A stretch of 64,000 bases of DNA, taken from NCBI GenBank assembly GCA_031308135.1, contig JAHLJT010009419.1, positions 179,956,739 to 180,020,738 of the forward strand. Reading direction: 5' to 3'. Source of the stretch: Acheta domesticus (taxonomy: Eukaryota > Arthropoda > Insecta > Orthoptera > Gryllidae). Shown here in pieces: positions 43,916 to 54,867 of this stretch (the stretch's first letter is position 1; each line of letters opens with the position of its first letter). Position numbers and translations under genes: made by a program. Below the pieces are notes generated by a model. That model had not been told where the DNA came from. It worked only from the letters and a program-made list of their open reading frames with translations, and ran no database searches.

Positions 43916-46900
43916 ATGAAAATTCTACAATGGAATATGAATGGTTTTTTCCCCAGACTGGCAAATCTACAAATTCTCTGTAGGTTACATGATCCAGATA
44001 TAATATGCATTCAAGAAACCAACTTCAAAAATTCCGTAGGAAAAATTAAAGGTTACAAATGCTTTAACAAGAACAGAAAAAATCCTAATTATGCTTGTGG
44101 TGGTGTTGCAACGTTCATCAAAGATCATCTACCAACACAAGAACTAAATATCCAGTCGGATATTGAAGTTGTTGCCACTAAAATCCTTGCACCTATCTCT
44201 ATATGCATATGTAATATATACATTCCTAACAGTTATTCGTTTGAAATTCAAGAAATCAACGATATAATAAAACAGATAACAAATCCCTTCATCTTACTTG
44301 GCGATTTTAATAGTCATCACACTCTATGGGGGTTTTATAAAATTGATACAAGAGGTCTGAGAATTGAATCATCCATTGAAGAGTCTAACATGGTTCTCCT
44401 GAATTCCGGGCAATCAACTCATATTAACATCAGTAATGGGAAATTAAGTGCCATTGATCTCACCTTCTCCTCCATAACACTGGCACAAAAATGTAATTGG
44501 AGTGTTTCAGACTACCCATACGACAGTGACCATTACCCTATATTTATTAGTATCTGTAGTTTATCAAGGAATATACCCACACCTCCACAACACTCCAAAT
44601 AGAACTTTAATAAAGCTGACTGGAACAAGTTTCAAAAACTGATTGACAATGAACTTTCTCAAAAAACCTTCTTAACAGATTCTGAAAACATTAACTCAAT
44701 TATCCAGAAATTCTCTGACTGCATAATTAAATCAGCAAATGAATCCATCTACGATATGAAATAACTCACAAAGGTAGACAACTCCCATGGTGGAATAACC
44801 AATGTAAAGAATCTATTAAGATAGCAAAACATGCCTTTAACAGATTTAAGAAACATAACACGCTAGAGAATCGAATAGAATACAAGAGAACTAGAGCAGC
44901 TGCCAGAAGAATTATTAATGATAGCAAAGCAAAATCCTGGGACAACTTTGTATCTTCTATATCCAACCAAAGCAATATTTCTGAATGCTGGAAAAAAATT
45001 AAAACTATCAAAGGAAATAAAAGAAGCAACTGTGTTCATTCTTACAATATGAAGATCAAATCATTACCAAGAATGAAGAAATTGCCAATAAATTAGCAGA
45101 GACATTTGCTAAAAATTCTAGCTCTCAAAACTATTCTAAGGAGTTTATTCCATACAAAAACGAACAAGAAAAACTAACCTTATCTGTAGATATTGACAAT
45201 TCAGTACCATTGAACCACATAAACAATATCATCTCAATGAATGAACTTACAGCTGCCATCGACTCTTCTAAGAATTCATCTCCTGGGCCCGATAAGATCC
45301 CTAATATCTTGATTAAGAATCTGCCAAGAAGAGGTATGGAAACCTTACTCAAAATATACAATAAAATATGGGAAAATGATGTATTCCCCAAAATTTGGAA
45401 AAAAGCTATTGTTGTCCCTGTACCAAAACCAGGCAGAGATCAATCAAACTCTGACAATTACAGACCAATTTCATTAACCTGCAACATGTGCAAAATTATG
45501 GAAAAGATCATCAACAACAGGCTCAGATGGATCTTAGATCATCATAATATTATTAAAGATAACCAATTTGGATTTAGAAGAGGTCATTCAACTCAATCAC
45601 ATCTTATCAGTACTGATACTTACATTCAAGAAGCTTTCGTTAATAATCAAGATGTTATGCTTGTCAATTTAGACATTGAGAAAGCCTATGATATGGTATG
45701 GACATATCGCATTAAGTCAATTCTACGGGATATTGGAATAAAAGATCACATGTACAATTTCCTTATAAATTTTATGTCAGAACGTGAAATTCAAGTCAGA
45801 GTCAACACCCATTTATCAACTACCAAGACATTAGATAATGGACTCCCACAAGGATCCATTCTAAGTGTTACACTGTTCCTGCTTGCGATCAATGACGCTG
45901 GGAAAGACATTAAAGCCCCTGTAATTATCAGGAAATTCGCTGATGATATTATTGTACTATGTAGAGGGAAACATATAAATTCTGTTCAAACATCTGTTCA
46001 AGAAGCTTTAGACGTATTTCACGGATGGTCCCTTATAAGTGGATTTAAGTTCTCTGTTAAAAAAACAGAATGTGTATTATTTTCTAAACGGAAACAAATA
46101 GTCAGTCCCCAGTTATTTTTGGGCAAACAGGCCTTACAATTTGTCCAAAGTACAAGGATTCTTGGACTTCTTTTTGATAATAAAATGACATGGAATAATC
46201 ACATCAACAAACTTGCTGATGAATGCAAGAACAGATTAAACATCCTTAAGTGCCTCTCACATAATAATTGGGGAGCCGACAGAAATCTACTTCTCCTCAC
46301 ATACAAGGCAATCATTAGAAGTAAAATTGATTATGGAGCAATAATCTACAACTCTGCTAAATCCTGTATTAAAAAACTGGACATAATTCATAACCAAGCC
46401 CTTCGAATCTGTACCGGATGCTTCCGCACAACGCCTATAGGAAGCATTTTAATAGAAGCACAAGAACCAACCCTTTCATTCCGGAGACAAATCCTCACCA
46501 TGAACTATGCTATCAAAGCCTCCTCTTCCACTAATGCTATCATATATAATGATGTATTCCCCCTGTTTAAATCTATCCACACTAAGCACAACCTCTTCTA
46601 CAACAGAGTTGAGGAACTACTGAAAGAGACCAATGCTCAAAACATTCAAGCTGGAAAACTGAGAGTTTCCAATATTCCCCCATGGATAATTCCTACACCC
46701 CAAATTGATTTATCATTAACTGAATATCAATGCTCTGCAACCACACTCGAAGAAAGGAACACCATCTTCTCTGAATTAAGAATCAAATATAAAAGCTATT
46801 GTCTGATTTATATAAATGGAATTACAAATGATATCGGGACAGAGGCTTTTGTGTATATGAAAGATAAAACAATTAAGTATCAACTAAAAAAGTGTACAAG

Positions 46901-47638
46901 TGCTACAACTGCAACGATCTATGCTTTAACATCAGCACTTAAGTTTATATGCCAATTATGCTCCTCCAATGTCATCGTTTTTTTCAAATGACCTACACGT
47001 TATTCAACATGCCTTCCAAAAAATCCACTGTTCAAGTTTGGAAATCGTCATTAGGGAGACATACTTCAAAATATGTAAATCCGGAAAAAAACCTTATCCT
47101 AGCATGGATCCCCGAGGAACTTGTACCCAACCTAATATCCAACCTAAATAGTGAGAAGTGCTCAACTCAAGATAATAGTAACGTTATTTCTTCGATTGAT
47201 CTACAATCGAACACAAATATACACAAATTATCATGTACCACTGAAGATATTCTGAAGTATATAAGGAAAGTGATGACAAACAAATGGAACCACGACTGGA
47301 CAAAATATAAAGCCAGCTCAATGCATAAAACCTTAAATAAATTTAACTCAATACGCTTCAATAAGAAAATAAATCGCAGAGAGCAAGTTGTACTATCGAG
47401 AATAAGATCTGGACATTCCAAATTAACCCATCTTCATCTACTGCAAAAAAGATCCCCTCCAATGTGTGAACTGTGCAAAATTCAAAGGACTCTAGACCAT
47501 ATTTTTAAAGAGTGTCCAAACTTCAATCATCTAAGACAATCATTTAAATTCAAACATGAAGCTATATTGTATTCCACTGAAGAACAAGATCATATTATTA
47601 AGTTTTGTAAAGCTGCAAACATTTTCAAGGATATTTAA
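43916..47638 (+). pseudogene. LINE ORF2, endonuclease-reverse transcriptase, disrupted
   Basis: Starts MKILQWNMNG at 43916. The APE-type endonuclease is recognisable: N7, E34 in QET, GDFN at 129-132, D181 in AIDLTF and SDH at 204-206. A TAG at 44600-44602 interrupts it, and frame changes follow near 44758 and 45035. From about 45072 the RT frame is open to 46991, with SSPGPDKIPN, NYRPISLT, FGFRRGHST, LDIEKAYD, GLPQGSI and FADD, so the catalytic core is intact. Further frame changes lie at about 46965 and 47030-47080. In the RNase H-like part, YINGI stands where YTDGS is usual and the Glu-containing block reads TATIYAL. The C-terminal frame to 47638 keeps LSRIRSGH..LTH, CELC and HIFKECP, a CCHC-like zinc site. 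At least five lesions make it non-functional as read. Confidence 0.9.
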
Positions 47639-47802
47639 TCTCATTACTGTATACATTTATTAGTATATTCCTACAATGTTGTAATCCCATAATGTCAATT
47701 GTAATTTAATGATATACATGTAATCTCTAATGTACAGTGTATATAGTCGCTAATGACCATGACGTTGATGCGACTATAAATAAAAATTATTGAAAAAAAA
47801 AA
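47639..47802 (+). other. LINE 3' untranslated region and poly-A
   Basis: Short 3' end with a perfect 9-bp hairpin and then ATAAATAAAAATTATTG and an A-run merging with the target duplication. Confidence 0.85.
47742..47778 (+). ncRNA. 3'-terminal hairpin of the LINE
   Basis: TATAGTCGC (47742-47750) pairs perfectly with GCGACTATA (47770-47778) around a 19-base loop starting TAATGACCA. The same structure with compensated stem bases ends the elements at 15011, 26661 and 57890. Structured 3' ends are known recognition sites for some LINE reverse transcriptases; its role here is inferred. Confidence 0.8.
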
Positions 47803-47813
47803 AACACTCTTAA
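47803..47813 (+). repeat. Right target-site duplication of the LINE
   Basis: AACACTCTTAA, identical to 42380-42390. The first bases overlap the poly-A end, so the duplication may be 10 or 11 bp. Confidence 0.88.
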
Positions 47814-48037
47814 ATCTAAATAGCAATTTATTAATATCTGATATAAATTCAAAAACTTCTGAAAATGTGTTTGAGATACTTTGATTACAGTATAAATTAT
47901 TTTCTATTTTTGATTTTATTTTTTGATTGACCGTCCAACACTTTATCTGTAAGAACATAATCTTAATGTTGAAGGTTAAGATTCTGTTAACTTGAATGTT
48001 AAACCAAGTATGAATTCCTCCCACATTTTTCATTGTA

Positions 48038-49037
48038 NNNNNNNNNNNNNNNNNNNNNNNNNNNNNNNNNNNNNNNNNNNNNNNNNNNNNNNNNNNNNNN
48101 NNNNNNNNNNNNNNNNNNNNNNNNNNNNNNNNNNNNNNNNNNNNNNNNNNNNNNNNNNNNNNNNNNNNNNNNNNNNNNNNNNNNNNNNNNNNNNNNNNNN
48201 NNNNNNNNNNNNNNNNNNNNNNNNNNNNNNNNNNNNNNNNNNNNNNNNNNNNNNNNNNNNNNNNNNNNNNNNNNNNNNNNNNNNNNNNNNNNNNNNNNNN
48301 NNNNNNNNNNNNNNNNNNNNNNNNNNNNNNNNNNNNNNNNNNNNNNNNNNNNNNNNNNNNNNNNNNNNNNNNNNNNNNNNNNNNNNNNNNNNNNNNNNNN
48401 NNNNNNNNNNNNNNNNNNNNNNNNNNNNNNNNNNNNNNNNNNNNNNNNNNNNNNNNNNNNNNNNNNNNNNNNNNNNNNNNNNNNNNNNNNNNNNNNNNNN
48501 NNNNNNNNNNNNNNNNNNNNNNNNNNNNNNNNNNNNNNNNNNNNNNNNNNNNNNNNNNNNNNNNNNNNNNNNNNNNNNNNNNNNNNNNNNNNNNNNNNNN
48601 NNNNNNNNNNNNNNNNNNNNNNNNNNNNNNNNNNNNNNNNNNNNNNNNNNNNNNNNNNNNNNNNNNNNNNNNNNNNNNNNNNNNNNNNNNNNNNNNNNNN
48701 NNNNNNNNNNNNNNNNNNNNNNNNNNNNNNNNNNNNNNNNNNNNNNNNNNNNNNNNNNNNNNNNNNNNNNNNNNNNNNNNNNNNNNNNNNNNNNNNNNNN
48801 NNNNNNNNNNNNNNNNNNNNNNNNNNNNNNNNNNNNNNNNNNNNNNNNNNNNNNNNNNNNNNNNNNNNNNNNNNNNNNNNNNNNNNNNNNNNNNNNNNNN
48901 NNNNNNNNNNNNNNNNNNNNNNNNNNNNNNNNNNNNNNNNNNNNNNNNNNNNNNNNNNNNNNNNNNNNNNNNNNNNNNNNNNNNNNNNNNNNNNNNNNNN
49001 NNNNNNNNNNNNNNNNNNNNNNNNNNNNNNNNNNNNN
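48038..49037. other. Assembly gap, exactly 1000 N
   Basis: An uninterrupted run of 1000 Ns, a fixed-size scaffolding gap rather than a measured length. Left flank text (CCTCCCACATTTTTCATTGTA) reappears at about 59013-59033, and right flank text (CGACCGTTAG) appears at 33421. The gap therefore joins the end of one locus copy to the start of the other. Confidence 0.99.
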
Positions 49038-49041
49038 CGAC

Positions 49042-49545
49042 CGTTAGGGCCGGCTGGACGGGCTCCGGGTGTGGACTGATGTCACTGCAGTGGCTCTGGC
49101 TGGTGGCGGTCCCCAGGATCGAGTCCCGACGGTGGTAGAATTTCGACACTAATACGTAGGTCGAATTCAGCCACGGAGGACAATTCTAGATGCCGGCGCT
49201 CTGATCGTAGTTTACCCGGTTTCTTCCATCACACACCAGGCGAATACCGGAGCAGTATCCTAACAACGGGACACGGATCGTGCGCGAAGTTTCCTTCCCC
49301 TTCTTTGTCGTATCCCCCCCCCCTTACTTACACATACTCTCATTCCACGCACTACGCTACCACACATCCGAGAGACCAGCCGGAACCAGCCTGAGAGACA
49401 GCCGAGGCACCAGCCAGAGCTTGTCCCGGCTGGGGCGGTGCCCCGCAGATGGGAATATGCCCGGTTGGGGAAAACCCCGCTAATCGGCATGTAGGTCGCG
49501 TCCGAACTCGCCATTCAGCGTGGGGAAGATCACCGCCACCTTCCA
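49042..49545 (+). mobile_element. Long tRNA-like SINE (allele of 33425)
   Basis: Same landmarks as the left copy, with several one-base deletions (for example AGGATCGAGTCCC instead of AGGATTCGAGTCCC at box B). These are probably consensus errors near the contig end. Confidence 0.85.
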
Positions 49546-52500
49546 CGACAAAATTTAGCGTACCCTGACGGAACTAATAACGTTAGTAGCTGACATGTCC
49601 GGAATATCCAGTCTATCAATCTAAACGTTAGATGGCGCGTTCAAATTCCGAACAATGCATTAGAATTTATTGTCGACAAATCGGGTTTGAGGCAGGTTTA
49701 TGAACCTCCTGTTTTCCTTGCCCTTTACACCACCATTGCGTAACAATCGTTCGTATTCTATCTTCATAAATACACACTCAGGAAAACCATTCAACAATTA
49801 TCAATCGACCCTTAGGGACTTAGGGACTAATACCATAAAAAGAGAACTCGAAGAATGGAATTTCGTTTCGAAAAATGAAAGAAACATTAAAATATATCCT
49901 ATTTCGTTGGTTTCCGAAAAATAACGTATTAGAAATAAATATATTGTTACGGAACGAAAGAATGACTTTTACATGTCGGTCTACAAACGTGTCAACAGTC
50001 TCACAGCATTTACCAAAAAGTCTGCAAAAATTGTCAAAGTTGTTTTTGAAATGATCAATAAGTCCATGATCCGGAGAGCGGCGAAGAAATTTCCAAAGAT
50101 TAAATATGTAAGCATGATGACTTTTAACCTCGAAAAAAAATATATAATAATATTGAAATGCATTATTCTTATCAATAAAATATTCTTGATTGAATATTCT
50201 CGTCCCTGATTGATTCACACGAAAAATCAAAAGTTGTATTACTATATGCTTCACGTGTAATAGCGTCAGTAACATGTTTTACGATAACTTTAGCCTAAAA
50301 AGCCAAAGAGTAAGATTATTGTAGATGATGTATTATTCATAAACTCTTATCTTAATTTGATTCCAATTTTTTGTTCTCTATTTTATTACGCATCCTACTG
50401 GTGAAGAATTGATCAAGTAAATTTTGAGGGCCAACAAAAGTGCCATCATAATGAACTTTTGGTTCTAAAATGTAATTGAGTGTGCATTATGTGTAAAATG
50501 TTTCGGGTAATATCCTGCAAATACTTTTCATTTGTAAAGTTTTCAACTATTCTTAATGTTCGTATAACATTGTCTGCATTTATATCAAATCCTTTCTTTA
50601 TTGAAAAGATCAAAAATAGTTAACGTTCACAAATAAATATGATCGACTAATTAAAAGAACACCATGCGACGAAAAAGAGGTCGTGGGTTCACACATGAAA
50701 AATTCCTTTTTTACTTGGCTATTCTACAAGTACAAAAATGTAAGTGGAACCCAGCAGCCGTTGTACGAAGTCAAGCCCTAAGGTTCTTATAGACATATTA
50801 TAAGGTTTTTCTAAAGTTTTCTTTGTATTGAAGACATATGTAACTGTTGAACTTCCAGTGGTTACATTGATGGCCCTGAAAAATGTGACCACAAACGCCT
50901 AGAGATTCCCCTGAACTTCAAATTCGTTTAAATAGTTTTTGTGAGGTAATAATCAGAGAATATCCTTCTTCTTCTTCTTGTTCTTCTTCTTCTTCTTCGA
51001 TAAAATATTATTGCAGAGGGAAGTTGAAAGTGCAATGTAAAATAGAAAAGAGGACCAAATCATTCCAGGAGTGTGTGTTCATGAGTAGTGTAATGTTAAC
51101 TGTTGATTTTGCTTTCATTCGAACAAAGGGATGTGAATACAAAATCCTTGAAAATAAATGTTTAAAATAATATACGTGGGTAAACGTAATACAGATATTT
51201 GCTTTACTGAATATGTTATCTAAATTTAGAGAAAGTTATAGTAAAATATATAGATTAATTTAATGTGAAGCAATTTCTGCAAAAAGTGTCCAATATTCGA
51301 AATAATAACGACTTTTTTTCGTATTAGAGTAACATCTATTTCTTCCGAGAGCTTTTTTTGTTTACGAATAATAGAGATGTAAATTATCAGGTCGTTAAGC
51401 ATTTGAAAGCTGTTAAATACTTGAATGGTGACTAAAAAACGATTCTTCCTTTATGACTGATCATAAACTTCGTCAGAAGGTAAGTCCATTCGTAATGCCT
51501 GCTTTGTGTCCGTATAAGGTGACACACTCGCTAATAAGAAAGTCTCATTAATGTGTGAGCGGAAACCCCTGAAGTTGGCCATAATTGTGGGAACACGAAG
51601 CGCTTGAGATGGATTGTGTAAGAAATGGAGAGTTATGTTTACTGCTTTCGCCGAGTTTCTGACAATGCCATGTGCTTGTTAGTCGGACCTACCTGAAACT
51701 CTCAGCATCTGTCAAAATATATGCGACGCACTTGTTCCCTTCACGCTAATGAGAAATAAGGACCACTGTTTAAAAATGTCAGTTAAACATACATTACGTA
51801 CATATGGTTTGGGGTCTGTACAATGTACTTCATTACGTGTTCTTGTAAGAATTACCCAGCAATTTTTCGCCGTGAACTTTTAATGTGGGCCATGCACGGG
51901 ACTTGGCATTCATTACGCAATTCTTGTGTCAGAAACACGGTTTCATTTAAAGAATAGATGCTCTTTATTGAATACTAAAAGAATTAAATTTGTAATTTGT
52001 ATTCGTTTATGACAATTATCGTTTGCAATTCTATAGTTAACTGTAAGGTATTTTTTGTTTTATTCGTATTTTAATTTTCCGTATATAGTTTTGAAAAGTC
52101 AAGAATTGAAAATAAGGAATCGTAGAATTACATTATTAAAATGAACGTTGCATTTCTTACACGAAAAGAGTGTTTTAATTCACAGATCTTTCATTGAAAC
52201 GATGAAAATGAAGTTAGAGAGCATCCAAAGTCAACGAAGTTAATTAAATATTTATTCATGATTCTATTAATAAATTGTGATTTTTTAAAATTATTTTAAC
52301 AATAATATTACGTAGTCGTTTCAAAATAATTTTGTTTTAAAGGAATAAAGGTTTAAAGGTATAAAGCAAGAGAAATTTGCTACTTGTTAGAAATGATGTT
52401 TCGGAGTAGGAAATGCAACAGTTGGGAACATCAACGCCAGAAGAGACGAAGAAACCCAGTGTACTTAGTGAAATCGAGTTCTAAAACCTCGGAACTGGAG

Positions 52501-52900
52501 TCGGCGGATAAAATCGAAGCCAGTTAGATATGTAGTAGTGATGAAAAATCAGAATGTAATAAACGCAGTACAATTGTAGTACCAGTACAAACCACCAAGT
52601 ACTAACACAACTGCTCTGCGGGAGTGTAGACACGAAACTAACGTAGTATGATGTGAAGAAATATCTTTCTTTTACAATACAGTCAATTACGTTAGTTTTC
52701 TTCTGTTTGTCATTGTTGATAATTTGTTGATATTTGCTTTATTTATTATCCTGTGATGTACTTATAAATGATACACTATGTTCTTCTTTACCATCATCCG
52801 TGAAGCAATACTTCTCGAGAAGTTGCAACTCTACAAAACTTGCAGTTTTATTCACCGAACTAATTCCCCTGAAAAAATATTAAAGAAAATGCGTCGTGAA
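49546..52900. other. Gene-free stretch, candidate intron (allele of 33936-37234)
   Basis: A 151-codon minus frame at 49820-50275 is open here but not in the left copy, where single-base differences break it, so I do not call it a gene. A TTC microsatellite at about 50964-50998 is longer than its allele and has one interruption. Confidence 0.5.
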
Positions 52901-52912
52901 TGCCGGACTCAC

Positions 52913-52953
52913 CGGTTGGCTTCCAGAAAATCGGCCACTGCGTTGAACACCAT
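52913..52953 (-). CDS. Putative first coding exon, right copy
   Basis: Same start context and donor (CG|GTGAGT) as 37242-37284, but GCCAACCG replaces GCCAAAACCG, so the exon is 41 instead of 43 coding bases and its phase at the donor differs. One of the copies is wrong, or one allele is frameshifted. The two-base loss lies in a homopolymer, which favours a consensus error. TATA (53124-53131) and initiator (53099-53104) are preserved. Confidence 0.45.
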
Positions 52954-53098
52954 GGCTGCTGCTTTGCGAGTACACCGGGTAGAAGTATTCGTGCGTGTTT
53001 TCTGCTGCGTCTGCTGCGCGCCTTTGCGTCGGTGGGCTGCGGCTGCGCCTCGCTGCTGCCCCACTCCTGAAGGACGCGACCCGACCGCCGGCTGAACG

Positions 53099-53190
53099 GA
53101 CTGCGGCGCGAAGTCGGCGCGCGCTTATATACGACGGGGACGAGGCTGCGGCCGTGGGCGGGGCGCGGGGCGCGGGGGGCGGGGGGCGGG
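53099..53190 (-). promoter_or_regulatory. Core promoter, right copy
   Basis: TATATAAG at 53131-53124 and GCAGTC at 53104-53099 on the minus strand, with A(+1) at 53102, so the TATA box starts at -29 as in the left copy. GC boxes follow upstream to about 53190, with one extra GGGGGGC unit against the left allele. Confidence 0.6.
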
Positions 53191-53501
53191 GGGACGGCGG
53201 CGGCGTTGGCGGGGCGCGGGTGCGTGGTGGTCAGCTGGCGGCGGAGGCGGTGGGTGTGCGGAGCGGACCAAGAGCAAGGTTCGGGATGCGCGCGGGTGCG
53301 AATCTGAGCAGGGAACAAACGGCGTCGGCTCTTCACGGCGGGCAGTTGCGCGCAGACTGGCCGCCCCCGCCGCCCGAAACCCGCCCCGGCGCCCGGTGAA
53401 AGCGCCAGCCCGCCCGCCCCCCGCCCCCCCCCCCCCAGACCCCCGGCCGCGCCAATCGTGGGCCTCGCGCGCCGCCCCCTCGCGAACCGCCTTCACCCTT
53501 T

Positions 53502-53940
53502 CGCCACGCCGCCCCCCACGCCACGCCGCCCCCCTCCCACACACACGCCACGCCGCCGCCCCCCGCCCTTACGCCACGCCGCCGCCCCCCACGCCACGCC
53601 GCCACCCCCCGCCCCTACACCAAGCCGCCTCCCCCACGCCACGCCGCCGCCCCCGCCCCTACGCCACGCCGCCGCCCCCGCCCCTACGCCACGCCGCCGC
53701 CCCCACGCCACGCCACCGCCCCCCACGCCAAGCCGCCCCCCACGCCACACCGCCCCCACGCCCACGCCGCCCCCCACGCCACGCCGCCCCCACGCCACGC
53801 CGCCCCCACGCCACGCCGCCTCCCCCACGCCACGCCGCCGCCCCACGCCACGCCGCCCCCACGTCACGCCGCCGCCCCCCACGCCACGCTGCCCCCCCAC
53901 ACCACGCGACCCCCCCACGCCACGCCGCCCCCACGCGGCC
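53502..53940 (+). repeat. GC-rich minisatellite, right copy
   Basis: Allele of 37821-38250, about 439 bp, with altered unit order and C-run lengths. Open frames over it on both strands (about 200 codons each) are artefacts of the repeat. Confidence 0.9.
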
Positions 53941-54635
53941 CCTCTGCACCGAGAGAATGCACTTACTTCGCTCGACCTCTCGTCGCGGTATTTCGTGGGT
54001 GTCCACACCGCGAGTATTTGCGTCGTGAAACCATTTTTCTCAGGTTTCAGATGTGCAATGTAAACGACAGAGTGTGTGAAAAGTGGATGCGCTTGCCTAA
54101 CCGACTGCAAAGGACATTTCGTAGAGTTCTAAAAAAATCAGGCAAGTGGGAGACGAAATGGTAGGGAGAAAAGTGGATGATGTACCTTGACCTGGAGTGT
54201 GTTTGGGGAACATTAAGTATACGGGCGATGGTTCTTATTGCGGCATTGTTTTTCCACCACACCTTGTCGGCGATGTGCAGTTGCCCTTTGCTTCGTGATT
54301 TATGTGACGTCACAGGGTGCGGCGTGGTTTCCACTTACGCCCAAACGTTGTTGGCGAGTAGTCGCCACTTAATGGGTCGGGCTGACTATCGCGTACAGGA
54401 AATGCAATCTAGAAAATCCCCAGTCTAGGACTTTACCTATTTGACACATTTGTGAAAAGTTTCATAAGATTTACCACTCTGTAGCAAACGTTCATAATTC
54501 AAAGGTCTGAGTCAGTAACAAGAACAGCCGCACCAAAAAATTGTAAGACTCACACTATTTGTAAATGTTACAATCTTGATTTTGGTGCAAGAACGATGGT
54601 GGATTTTGGTGGAAATTTTGTTACTATACATGTCT

Positions 54636-54860
54636 CTTTTTTAGTTTTACTATTACTAGGTCATTAGTGACCATTATTGGATGTAACGTTATGGTATGAG
54701 GATGAGACGATATGGTGATGAAAGGGGTGACAGGAAGAACACATACAACCATGTCCGAGGCGAGACTCGACGATCCAATATCGATTGACCCCACGATCCA
54801 ATATTACTACATCACTACAGCACTACTGCCTTAGAGATTTCGGCCACGGGGCCAACTAAG
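54636..54860 (-). mobile_element. tRNA-derived SINE, allele of 38948
   Basis: Between CATGTCT repeats at 54629-54635 and 54861-54867, with a few substitutions against the left copy (for example CGGCCACGG for CGGCCGCGG). Confidence 0.88.
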
Positions 54861-54867
54861 CATGTCT

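Larger units (their letters stand above)
42391..47802 (+). mobile_element. Full-length LINE (I/Nimb-like, EN-RT-RNase H)
   Basis: A 5412-bp insertion between perfect 11-bp direct repeats AACACTCTTAA at 42380-42390 and 47803-47813. The uninterrupted site is preserved in the right copy near 58817. It has a 183-bp 5' leader, ORF1 with a CCHC knuckle, ORF2 with endonuclease, reverse transcriptase, RNase H-like and C-terminal zinc-binding parts, a 3' hairpin and a poly-A end. This domain order with one CCHC ORF1 points to the I superclade (I/Nimb-like) rather than RTE or CR1; clade placement needs a tree. The 5' end appears complete, but ORF2 is broken, so the copy should not be autonomous. Confidence 0.93.
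33421..48037 (+). repeat. Duplicated locus, left copy (probable haplotype 1)
   Basis: From CGACCGTTAG at 33421 to the gap at 48038 this stretch is colinear with 49038-59035. Leaving out the 5.4-kb LINE here and the 0.74-kb LINE there, both are about 9.2 kb. Differences are mostly single-base indels in homopolymers plus sparse substitutions, and some stretches (40.7-41.8 against 56.4-57.5 kb) are almost identical. Both copies stop or start at a 1000-N scaffold gap. The simplest reading is two alleles placed in series; a true tandem duplication is the alternative. Confidence 0.93.

Noticed and set aside
47695..49149. Open frames of 350-484 codons across the gap
   Set aside because: They consist mostly of undetermined residues from the 1000 Ns.
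49820..50275. 151-codon minus-strand frame in the right locus copy
   Set aside because: The left copy has single-base differences that break it, and the composition is that of AT-rich non-coding DNA.
53396..54110. About 200-codon frames on both strands in the right copy
   Set aside because: The same minisatellite, same reason.
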